Below, piece by piece: positions 8,241-15,080 of a DNA stretch of 64,000 nt (positions within the stretch are counted from its first letter, which is position 1; every line of letters starts with the position of its first letter). This stretch comes from Methylomicrobium lacus LW14 (GTDB lineage Bacteria > Pseudomonadota > Gammaproteobacteria > Methylococcales > Methylomonadaceae), in NCBI RefSeq assembly GCF_000527095.1, contig NZ_AZUN01000001.1, positions 4,043,501-4,107,500 of the forward strand, given 5' to 3'. Both the position numbers and the translations under genes were made by a program. The notes beneath the pieces were generated by a model that had not been told where the DNA came from, ran no database searches, and saw nothing but the letters and a program-made list of their open reading frames with translations.

Positions 8241-8695
8241 AACCGATTACTCTGATTTTTCTTTTGTTGCTGGCTGGCGTGAGCAGCGCCGGCGTCGAAT
8301 ACCGCGAATTCAAGAATCCCGAACAGCAGGAAGCCTACGAATCGCTGACCTCGGAACTGCGCTGCCTGGTCTGCCAGAATCAGACCATCGCCGATTCGAA
8401 TGCGGACCTCGCCGCCGACCTGCGCCGGCAGGTCTATGAAATGCTGGAAAAAGGCCAGTCGAAGGACGAAGTCGTGAAATTCATGACCGAGCGCTACGGC
8501 GATTTCGTGTTATACAAGCCGCCGTTCAAGGTCAAAACGCTGCTGCTCTGGCTCGGGCCGGTGCTGTTTTTTCTGATCGGCGCGCTATTCGTGATCGTGT
8601 TGATCCGCCGCAAACAGACCAGCCCGAAGCCGTCGCTCAGCGACGAACAAAGGCAAAAGATTCGCCGCTTACTGGATGAAGGTGACCGCTCTTGA
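8237..8695 (+). CDS. ccmH: cytochrome c-type biogenesis protein CcmH
   Basis: CcmH is a periplasmic thiol oxidoreductase of the haem lyase. After a signal segment (LIFLLLLAGVSS), the redox motif LRCLVCQNQTIADSNADLA is found at about residue 40, followed by a three-helix bundle and a C-terminal membrane anchor (LLLWLGPVLFFLIGALFVIV). At 152 residues it is the short form, lacking the TPR half found in fused CcmH of enterics; that half is supplied by the next gene. Confidence 0.95.
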   Translation: MKPITLIFLLLLAGVSSAGVEYREFKNPEQQEAYESLTSELRCLVCQNQTIADSNADLAADLRRQVYEMLEKGQSKDEVVKFMTERYGDFVLYKPPFKVKTLLLWLGPVLFFLIGALFVIVLIRRKQTSPKPSLSDEQRQKIRRLLDEGDRS

Positions 8696-9927
8696 ACATC
8701 GTATTTTTTCTGATCGCGGCCGCATTTATCCTGGTCGCCTTTGCGTTCGTCTTGCCGCCGTTGTGGCGCGCCCGCCAATTGCAGCAGGCCGATCTCGATC
8801 ATCGCAATATCGAGATCGCCAGGATTCGGCTCGCCGAACTTAAAAACAATCTGCGCGCCGGCGGCATTAGCCAGGCGCAATTCGACGAGCAGGTCGCCGA
8901 ACTGGAACTCGCGCTCAGCGACGATCTTTCGATCGAAAGCCAGGTCAAGGCCGCCAATACCCAGGGCCGCTGGATGGTTTACCTGGTTGCCGTGGCGGTG
9001 CCGGTATTGGCAGGATCGCTGTATCTTGCGCTCGGACGCTTCGATGCGGTCGAGCACGGCGCAGAACTCGCCCAAGCCGCGCCGGCGGGCATGCCGAATG
9101 CCGCGGACATCGAAAAAATGGTCGCGGGGCTGGCCGAGAAGATGAAGGCGAACCCCGACGACGCCGAAGGCTGGCTGATGCTCGGCAAGTCGTACAAATA
9201 TCTCGAACAATTCCCGAAAGCCGCCGACGCATTCGGGAATGCCTATCGTCTGATGGGCGACAAGCCCGACGTGATGCTGCTCTACGCGGAAGCGCTGGCC
9301 TTCGCCGCCGAGAAAAACCTGGCCGGCAAACCGTCCGAACTGATCTTCAAGGCGCTGAAACTCGAACCCGAAAACCCGAACGGCCTCTGGCTTGCGGGCC
9401 TTTCCAAGGTACAGCAAGGCGACCCGCAGGGCGCCGCGGTGCTGTGGCGGAAGCTAGAATCCTTGCTGCCGGAAGGCTCCGAGCCGCGGAAGGAAATGCA
9501 GAACATCATTGCAGGGCTCCCGGGGCAGGCGCAGGTTGCGGCAAGCGAGCCGCAGACACCGCCGGCTGCCGCTACTGCGGCCCCTTCGATTAGCGTCGAA
9601 GTCAGCCTGGCGCCGGAACTCCAGCAAGCCGCAAGTCCCGGCGACACCTTATTCATCTATGCCCAGGCCCTGACGGGACCTAAAATGCCGCTCGCGATCG
9701 TGCGCAAACAGGTCTCCGACCTGCCGCTCAAGGTCACGCTCGACGATACGATGGCGATGATGCCGGCGATGAAATTATCGAATTTCGGCGAGGTGAGATT
9801 GCTTGCGCGCATCTCCAAATCCGGTCAGGCCGTTACGCAGCCGGGGGATTTGATCGGGGCGGTAGAAAAAGCGGCCGTATCCGGATCGGGCGATTATAAA
9901 GTCGTGATTAACCAGCGAGTTGAATAA
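8692..9927 (+). CDS. ccmI: cytochrome c-type biogenesis protein CcmI (CycH)
   Basis: CcmI binds apocytochrome c tails and delivers them to CcmFH. Two N-terminal membrane helices (VFFLIAAAFILVAFAFVLPP and near residue 100) enclose a coiled cytoplasmic loop, then TPR units (ADDAEGWLMLGKSYKYLEQF-like) run to about residue 270. A C-terminal beta-rich periplasmic domain contains AQALTGPKMPLAIVRKQ. The start is TTG at 8692, overlapping the ccmH stop; no ATG or GTG fits as well because the first helix begins at once. It is the last gene of the ccm cluster. Confidence 0.92.
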   Translation: MNIVFFLIAAAFILVAFAFVLPPLWRARQLQQADLDHRNIEIARIRLAELKNNLRAGGISQAQFDEQVAELELALSDDLSIESQVKAANTQGRWMVYLVAVAVPVLAGSLYLALGRFDAVEHGAELAQAAPAGMPNAADIEKMVAGLAEKMKANPDDAEGWLMLGKSYKYLEQFPKAADAFGNAYRLMGDKPDVMLLYAEALAFAAEKNLAGKPSELIFKALKLEPENPNGLWLAGLSKVQQGDPQGAAVLWRKLESLLPEGSEPRKEMQNIIAGLPGQAQVAASEPQTPPAAATAAPSISVEVSLAPELQQAASPGDTLFIYAQALTGPKMPLAIVRKQVSDLPLKVTLDDTMAMMPAMKLSNFGEVRLLARISKSGQAVTQPGDLIGAVEKAAVSGSGDYKVVINQRVE

Positions 9928-9977
9928 TCGTTCGTGCCGGCGATTTTCGGGTTAGCATGCGCCCCGCATCACTAGGC

Positions 9978-10002
9978 CGGACGGGTTTTGTAAACCCGTC
10001 CG
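9978..10002. repeat. GGACGGGTTT hairpin repeat, copy 1 (after ccmI)
   Basis: CGGACGGGTTT pairs with AAACCCGTCCG around a TGT loop, an 11-bp perfect stem 50 bases after ccmI. About 50 bases of flanking sequence (ACATT.TCTT...GTTGGC..GAAAC.TTCAG) recur after the second copy at 12681, so the repeated unit is about 75 bases long. It could act as a terminator for the ccm transcript. The rest of 9928-10136 holds no gene. Confidence 0.8.
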
Positions 10003-10136
10003 CACATTCTCTTATTGCTTTGAAGTTGGCTTGAAACATTCAGGCCGGAGTGACAAATCTCGGATCGCTGATAGTATGTGGCTATCGCTAGTTACGCTCC
10101 TAAATTGCGTCTTAACGCGTTTTAGTTACAGGACAG

Positions 10137-10556
10137 TCATGGTTTATTCCAAGGATCGACTTCGTTGCTATGCTTTACTGCTGGGCCGGTATTTTTAGAG
10201 GTTTTTTTAGGCCTTTTTGCATTCCACTCATCCAGTATTTTGCTAATATTTGGAGTTGGATTAGGCAACAGGGATTTCCAAATCATATATCCATAAGTTC
10301 CTAATAGAAGAGAGAAAAGTACAAGATACTTGGTTTTTATTATAATATCCCAGCACTCTTGCTTAATTTCGTGGGGCCAGAGGGATGAGCGCACCTCTTC
10401 ACAGAAAAATTCTATTTTATAGACACTCATGTTGTAGTAGAAATTGGCAAGGAGATCATATTCAGAATTGTAGTTTTGTGAGAGCAAAAACCACACAAAT
10501 ACAGATGCGCTCGCTACAACACAGATTAATTTTCCGACTCTCTCGTTCTCACTCAT
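10137..10556 (-). CDS. AT-rich hypothetical membrane protein
   Basis: The 139-residue product has two strongly hydrophobic segments (KLICVVASASVFVWFLLSQ near the N terminus and TKYLVLFSLLLGTYGYMIW near residue 80). A polar, cysteine-containing loop of about 50 residues between them is probably periplasmic, and a basic, proline-rich tail follows. I recognise no family. Base composition is clearly lower in GC than its neighbours and codon use is AT-biased, which suggests horizontal acquisition. It is isolated, lying between hairpin repeats and a gene-poor stretch. Confidence 0.55.
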   Translation of the reverse strand: MSENERVGKLICVVASASVFVWFLLSQNYNSEYDLLANFYYNMSVYKIEFFCEEVRSSLWPHEIKQECWDIIIKTKYLVLFSLLLGTYGYMIWKSLLPNPTPNISKILDEWNAKRPKKTSKNTGPAVKHSNEVDPWNKP

Positions 10557-10987
10557 CTTACACCCTTCAGAATCTTGCCCAGCCCTAAAAGCCCAATAAA
10601 TAATTCCACTTAGTATATCTTCTTTGCTTTTAACTTTATTTTCAACATATTTTGAATGCTATCCAGAAGGTAGATTCGCAGCAGGCAATACCTTATCGAA
10701 GTCTCTCAAACCATGGTTGTCAAAAACCTTGTCGGCTGGTTTTTTTCATTTGCATCGAAGCTTTGTGATGGCATCCGCTATGGCGGTTGGCTCGGCAACT
10801 GCTCCATGCGTTGCTCTACCTCCTGCATCCCTGCATTCGTGCGCGAAACCGCCATACGAGCTTAGGTGAAACTTTTTGCCCCCGCCTTGTTCAAAAAGTG
10901 AGCAACCCGTTGGCTACCCGCAATGATTTTACCCTGTTCCGTTGGGGCTGATTTGGCAAGGTTTTCTTCTGGAGGAACTATCTTTAG
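10557..10987. other. gene-poor stretch before the L,D-transpeptidase
   Basis: No reading frame here has convincing coding character. The open frame at 10624-10869 shows no recognisable domain and lies in mixed-composition sequence. The region probably represents remodelled or decayed DNA at the edge of the AT-rich insertion. Confidence 0.4.
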
Positions 10988-10993
10988 TATAAT
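10988..10993 (+). promoter_or_regulatory. -10 element upstream of the Ig-like L,D-transpeptidase
   Basis: A perfect TATAAT lies at 10988-10993. No recognisable -35 is seen 16-18 bases upstream, so either an activator is needed or the match is chance. Transcription from here would begin near 11000, immediately before the foldable segment at 11007-11102. Confidence 0.4.
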
Positions 10994-11006
10994 GAGGGCA
11001 ATGGAA

Positions 11007-11102
11007 TGGGCATAAAACTGAGGGTGTCCTCGAACCGAGGATCGGCCTTCTGGCGGGGCTCTCCGAAGGGGATGCCTTGAGGCTTGTGAGCGGGTATGCC
11101 CA
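11007..11102 (+). ncRNA. possible structured 5' leader RNA of the L,D-transpeptidase gene
   Basis: TGGGCATA at 11007-11014 pairs with TATGCCCA at 11095-11102, closing a domain with two internal hairpins. One is TCCTCG-AAC-CGAGGA (11027-11041); the other is GGC...TCTCC-GAA-GGGGA.GCC around 11052-11076. This multi-helix fold starts a few bases after a -10 box and ends 40 bases before the start codon, the layout of a cis-regulatory leader. It does not match any riboswitch consensus I can recall, so its function is unknown. Confidence 0.35.
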
Positions 11103-11142
11103 GCTTTTAATCAATACACCTATTTGTGTGCAAAGTGACTCG

Positions 11143-12633
11143 ATGAAAATGGCCACATATTTCGGTTCGATCAAACCGATTCTGTTCTGGTCGGTCGCGG
11201 CGATTATGACTTTGTCGGTAGTCGCGCAAGCCAATTCGAACGAAACCTTCGTCAGCCAAGGCATGCTGCCCTATGGGTTTTCGATGACATCCTTGCAAGG
11301 CGGCAACGACGTTGATCCGCACAAAGCCATTACCCTGGAGGCGGTGGGCTTGGGCGCCCGCTTGTCCAAGGTTGAACTGCTCGACGGCACGGGAAAAGTC
11401 CTGTTTGCGGCGAAGGATCAAACCCGCCTTAGCCTGCCTGTCCCTCTAGCTTTCGAGGCTCGCCATAAGATCAAGGTGACGGCGGAGCGGTATTGGTCCG
11501 GAGAGTCCGAAACCCGTGAAATTAACTTCACAACGGCCGCCATACCGAAGTTGGAAGGGCCCACGCTTACCCGGTTGGGCCCGGACGCCTCGGTGACCCT
11601 GCATTTCGACCGACCCGTGGGGGAGGTGCAGGCCACCGGCGGCCTGACGTTGAAGACGGAACACGATGCCACGGGCCATAACATCCGGTTGCTGGCGAGT
11701 GCTTATGGGCAAGACCATAAGTATGCGGTCCAGGTGAACTATAAAACCCCCACGGGCGTATCCCTGCCGCCGCTCGATCTGGAATTGACAACCGCGCCAC
11801 CCCTTGCCGCCGAGACGAATGTCAAGGGATTGACCAATCTAGGCTTGATGTTGCCGCTGCAAGTGACTTTTAATGAAGCGTTGGCCGATCGGGCCAACGC
11901 GGCGAGCCATCTCAAGGTGCAAACCCGTGATGGCCAAGCCATCTCTGGAAAATGGCGCTGGATTGGGCCTCGCCAGCTTAGATTTACCCCCCAGCCTGCA
12001 TGGCCGGCCTCAAGCGCCATCGAAGTCAGCGACGACGGGCAACATTTAAGAAGCGAGCGCGGCGGGATGCTGAAGCAAGCCCTGATCGAGCAATTCAGCA
12101 CCGGCACGGACCGGAGGCTTTTCGTCTACCTGGACAGCCAGCGTGTGGAGGCTGTGGAAAACGGCAAAGTGGTGCGCACCTTCAAGGTCAGCACGGGCAA
12201 AAGCAAAACCCCCACGGTGACGGGTTCCTTTTATATCTATGACCGTTACCGCCACAAGAGAATGCGTAGCGATGTCGGCAAGGGGCAGCCCGGTTTCTAT
12301 GAAGTGGAAGACGTCCCGTATACGCAGTTCTTCCATAGAGACTATGCCTTCCATGGCGCGTTTTGGCACAATAGTTTTGGCCGTCCCGCCAGCCATGGCT
12401 GCATCAACATGGCTACCAAAGACCAAAACAAGCGCTGGCCCAATGTCTCCGAGGATGCCGGGTGGCTTTATAACTGGGGGGCGCTGGGCCTGCCGGTGAC
12501 GGTGATGAATAAGGCGCCCGAGCCGATGCAGGCCGGTCATGTGCCGGCCAAAGACAGCAAAGGCACGAATCAGCAGGCCCGTGCCGAGACGGCGATCAGG
12601 CAAGAGAATCCCGGCAGAGTCGTTGTCAGGTAG
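11143..12633 (+). CDS. exported Ig-like / YkuD-domain L,D-transpeptidase
   Basis: L,D-transpeptidases form 3-3 peptidoglycan cross-links or attach lipoproteins. ATG 11143 gives a signal peptide (FWSVAAIMTLSVVAQANS) on a 496-residue protein. Residues 40-330 are beta-rich Ig-like repeats; one resembles SbsA/Big-type units (LQVTFNEALADRANAASHL). The C-terminal YkuD domain has FHGAFWHNSFGRPASHGC around residues 404-420, with catalytic Cys, and a long lid (RSDVGKGQPGFYEVEDVPYT). This Ig-plus-YkuD layout recalls mycobacterial Ldt enzymes and is unusual beside the shorter LysM types of proteobacteria. The gene is monocistronic between hairpin repeats, so transfer is possible. Confidence 0.85.
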   Translation: MKMATYFGSIKPILFWSVAAIMTLSVVAQANSNETFVSQGMLPYGFSMTSLQGGNDVDPHKAITLEAVGLGARLSKVELLDGTGKVLFAAKDQTRLSLPVPLAFEARHKIKVTAERYWSGESETREINFTTAAIPKLEGPTLTRLGPDASVTLHFDRPVGEVQATGGLTLKTEHDATGHNIRLLASAYGQDHKYAVQVNYKTPTGVSLPPLDLELTTAPPLAAETNVKGLTNLGLMLPLQVTFNEALADRANAASHLKVQTRDGQAISGKWRWIGPRQLRFTPQPAWPASSAIEVSDDGQHLRSERGGMLKQALIEQFSTGTDRRLFVYLDSQRVEAVENGKVVRTFKVSTGKSKTPTVTGSFYIYDRYRHKRMRSDVGKGQPGFYEVEDVPYTQFFHRDYAFHGAFWHNSFGRPASHGCINMATKDQNKRWPNVSEDAGWLYNWGALGLPVTVMNKAPEPMQAGHVPAKDSKGTNQQARAETAIRQENPGRVVVR

Positions 12634-12680
12634 GCAGGCTATTTAATTGCAGAAATCCGGCTTTTCAGTATGACCTACGC

Positions 12681-12814
12681 CGGACGGGTTTTGTAAACCC
12701 GTCCGAACATTTTCTTGAAGCCTTGCCGTTGGCGCGAAACGTTCAGTCCAAGGATTGTAACCCCGGCCTGTGGGACAAATCTGTCTTGAGCGCGATTTTC
12801 AGATTAGCATGCGC
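12681..12814. repeat. GGACGGGTTT hairpin repeat, copy 2
   Basis: An 11-bp stem CGGACGGGTTT/AAACCCGTCCG with TGT loop (12681-12705) is identical to the copy at 9978. The following 50 bases are alignable with that copy. A further block, GCGATTTTCAGATTAGCATGCGCT (12791-12814 approximately), matches GATTTTCGGGTTAGCATGCGCC seen just before copy 1. The element therefore has shared outer parts and a rearranged order. Confidence 0.75.
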
Positions 12815-13385
12815 TCTTCAGCATCAGCCCGACCACACGCCCATCGGCCTGGCGACGAATGACGGCCTGGCAATTACAGACATCGCCGCGAAACACGGTT
12901 TCGGTAAGATTGTTGGAATTCTCGGCCGGGCGCGTCTCGGGCTCGCGCCAGGCGATGCCGCAGCCCGTGTCGCCGAAAGCCGAGCGCTCGGCGCCGGCAA
13001 GGACCGCTTCCGGTTTTTGATTGGAAGGCAGCGTAAAACTGGCGTTTTGCTCCGTGTATTCGATGCGCTGATCGCGTTTGACATGCAGCCAGCCTCCTTC
13101 TTTAAACTGGTATTCCAACACGACGACCGCATCGTCCTGATAGCGGATACGGCATGAAGCAAGGCCGTTGGCGGCCGGAATCGTGTAGAGCGGGCAGGTC
13201 TTGATGTTGCGCTGGAGGGCTTGGGCAGTGAGTAGGTCTTGCGCTGACGGTTTGCCTTCCACCACCGTACACGACACTGGCGGGAGCGGTGGCGTCGCAT
13301 TGCCGGTCAGGGCGGGCGTTGCCGAGCAGGTCGCCAGCAGGAAGCCGGCCCTGCAGAGCGTCAACAAGGAAGTGGCCCGGCTCAT
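12804..13385 (-). CDS. exported cysteine-containing protein of unknown function
   Basis: The 193-residue product has an N-terminal hydrophobic segment (LLTLCRAGFLLATCSATPA) consistent with a signal peptide. The cysteine there does not sit in a good lipobox. The mature part has scattered cysteines (SCTVVEG, KTCPLY, ASCRIRY, TGCGIAW, VCNCQAVIRR, KSAC) that could form disulfides, and it ends in a beta-rich region. I recognise no family. Its 3' end runs into the repeat block near 12800, so the C terminus may have been reshaped by that element. Confidence 0.6.
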   Translation of the reverse strand: MSRATSLLTLCRAGFLLATCSATPALTGNATPPLPPVSCTVVEGKPSAQDLLTAQALQRNIKTCPLYTIPAANGLASCRIRYQDDAVVVLEYQFKEGGWLHVKRDQRIEYTEQNASFTLPSNQKPEAVLAGAERSAFGDTGCGIAWREPETRPAENSNNLTETVFRGDVCNCQAVIRRQADGRVVGLMLKSAC

Positions 13386-13499
13386 TCAATGCCTCGGTCT
13401 GTCAAATACTATCAGTGGAGAAACCGCCTCGATATGACGCATCTGAAAACCTTAGGTGGTTTTTTAGAAAGAATGCATCTATAGTCGATGTCATTATCT

Positions 13500-13527
13500 C
13501 GTTGGCTTCGGCTCCGCTCAGCCAACG
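13500..13527. repeat. inverted repeat in intergenic region
   Basis: CGTTGGCT at 13500-13507 pairs with AGCCAACG at 13520-13527 around a GC-rich 12-base loop. It lies in the 237-base gap between the unknown exported protein and the 3' end of the caspase-like gene, where it could act as a terminator for the latter's neighbour. No gene is evident in this gap. Confidence 0.55.
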
Positions 13528-13622
13528 GCAAATATTTCATTTCGGGTAAACTCATTTCCGGAAATCGCCTTATCGATCAGCTCGGTTACGGTTTCTTCTA
13601 CACGATGTTCTTTGGCAGGCGC

Positions 13623-14705
13623 TCACCGTGCCGAAGGCGAGGCGATGCAGAGATTGCGCTGAGCGCGGTTGTTCTCGAACAGCGTAACACGGTTTATGAT
13701 GTCATCGGCGCTGCTTTGCCCGATTGGCCCTGCGGCGATGCGGCCGGTTGCTGCGCTGACCAGATGCACGTAACTCCGATGCGGGCCGCCCGCGATGGTT
13801 GAATTGATTAACAGCTCGGTTTCATCATGCTCCCGCGTTTTCATCGAAGCCGCGCTGCCAGGGTTACAGGCACCGAAAAATATCAGGCCGTTTTCCTTGG
13901 TCAGAGAAGCCAGCGATTTGGTGAAGCGAAAGAATCTTTCCTCGGATATTTCAGCGGCGGTTTTTTGCTCGAACAAGGGTTCTCGGCAAATTAGCTCACA
14001 GCTATCGAGCAAGTAGGGCCGCAGCCTCTCCGGCTGGCTAGCCAGGCGTTCCGGCGCGCAATAACGGGCGTAGCAGGCGTGATCCAGCGGCTGCAACTGT
14101 TTTTCGAGCCCTTTCAGCAGATGGAAGGTGTCGCTCGATTTCATCGGCGCCATTTCCGGCCAGCGCGTGGCCATATAGTCGCTGAATACGGTGTTTTTGC
14201 GGGTGTCGTAGGTGATCGACATCGCATTCTCAAGCCCCGGTTGCGCCTCGGAAAGCTGAAGCAATTTGCCTGTGTTCCCCGTGATCTCAAGTTTTTGCCA
14301 AAACACCGCATTTTTGAGGACGGGCCCGTCAAAACCGCCGTGGCTGATGAAAACCACCCGGTCGAAAGGCGGCGCTTGCTCCGCTACTTGCTCGACTTCG
14401 CGATAATAATCGGGCCAGCTCCAAAGATCGCGCAGCACGGTAACGTCCGCATGGAACTGGTTCCTATAAAAGGCTTTCAGCGTGCGGGCCGGCTGTTCGG
14501 ACCACCTTGGACTCTCGGTCGAGTGCGGGTCTTTGCTCAGTAAGGGAATCAGCAGCACCCGCTGCGGCCGCTGCAGATTTAGGTCGCTCAATCTGCCAGC
14601 AAAGAAACCGCAAGACTTCGAGTGATCCGCGTCGCTGTAAACATCCGCAGCCCCCAGCGACAGTAGCAATACCATCAGCAGCCGACGGTTCACGATTTTT
14701 TTCAT
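13623..14705 (-). CDS. exported caspase-like (clan CD-type) protein
   Basis: The 360-residue product begins with a signal peptide (LLMVLLLSLGAADVYS). Two motifs recall the His-Cys dyad of caspase/CHAT-type peptidases: a hydrophobic strand ending in His-Gly, VVFISHGGFDG (His at about 122), and a second strand ending in Cys, GLIFFGACNPGS (Cys at about 280). The order and strand context fit the fold. The long insert of about 150 residues between them is not typical and contains extra cysteines (DHACYARYCAPE, SCELICRE). ATG 14705 is preferred because it starts the signal peptide directly. Assignment to a peptidase is inference. Confidence 0.55.
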   Translation of the reverse strand: MKKIVNRRLLMVLLLSLGAADVYSDADHSKSCGFFAGRLSDLNLQRPQRVLLIPLLSKDPHSTESPRWSEQPARTLKAFYRNQFHADVTVLRDLWSWPDYYREVEQVAEQAPPFDRVVFISHGGFDGPVLKNAVFWQKLEITGNTGKLLQLSEAQPGLENAMSITYDTRKNTVFSDYMATRWPEMAPMKSSDTFHLLKGLEKQLQPLDHACYARYCAPERLASQPERLRPYLLDSCELICREPLFEQKTAAEISEERFFRFTKSLASLTKENGLIFFGACNPGSAASMKTREHDETELLINSTIAGGPHRSYVHLVSAATGRIAAGPIGQSSADDIINRVTLFENNRAQRNLCIASPSAR

Positions 14706-14976
14706 GATAAGGCCTGTCAAAAAATAGCGGGGAATCCAATCTTGTCCCGCAAAGTTACACTGCGATACGATTCGCTATGGGGCGATAAAAACACGCCTTG
14801 TCTATGGTGCTCATATTAGACCACAACACGCGGTTATCCCGGACATCCCGATAGGCAATACATTAGAGTAGAATGGTGCTTTGTCGTTCCGGTCGGCGTG
14901 CATTCCGGTGCGTTTTACGCGCAGTCCGGCCAAGCGCAATGACCTTACCGGCAGAAGTGTGGGGCAGGCGTAGCCT

Positions 14977-15004
14977 GTGCCATCATCTTCGAAGATGATG
15001 GCAC
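14977..15004. repeat. perfect 28-bp palindrome
   Basis: The 28 bases at 14977-15004 are exactly self-complementary, centred on TTCGAA (half-site GTGCCATCATCTTC). There is no loop. It lies between the 3' end of the diguanylate cyclase gene (15081) and the start side of the caspase-like gene (14705), within a 375-base gap. A terminator, a cruciform-forming repeat or a dimeric regulator site are all possible. Confidence 0.8.
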
Positions 15005-15030
15005 ATCAGGTTGAACGGAGGGTGCTATGA

Positions 15031-15062
15031 AATTTTTCGTGCCTTTCGTGTTTTTTGTGGAC
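15031..15062 (-). repeat. CACGAAAA dispersed repeat, copy 1
   Basis: On the reverse strand this reads TCCACAAAAAACACGAAAGG followed by CACGAAAAATTT. It is nearly the same as 19641-19671 and 36557-36586. The adjoining TTGAACGG block is also shared with the 19.6 kb copy, so the unit is longer than the core. It is translated by chance in one frame but is not a gene. Confidence 0.75.
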
Positions 15063-15080
15063 GATGCATCACAGCAGTTC

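Noticed and set aside
9928..10136. Riboswitch or sRNA after ccmI
   Set aside because: Only the hairpin repeat at 9978-10002 with its shared flank is visible; no further conserved fold was seen.
10624..10869. 81-codon frame in the gene-poor stretch
   Set aside because: No domain, no clear ribosome site and composition unlike neighbouring genes; more likely chance.
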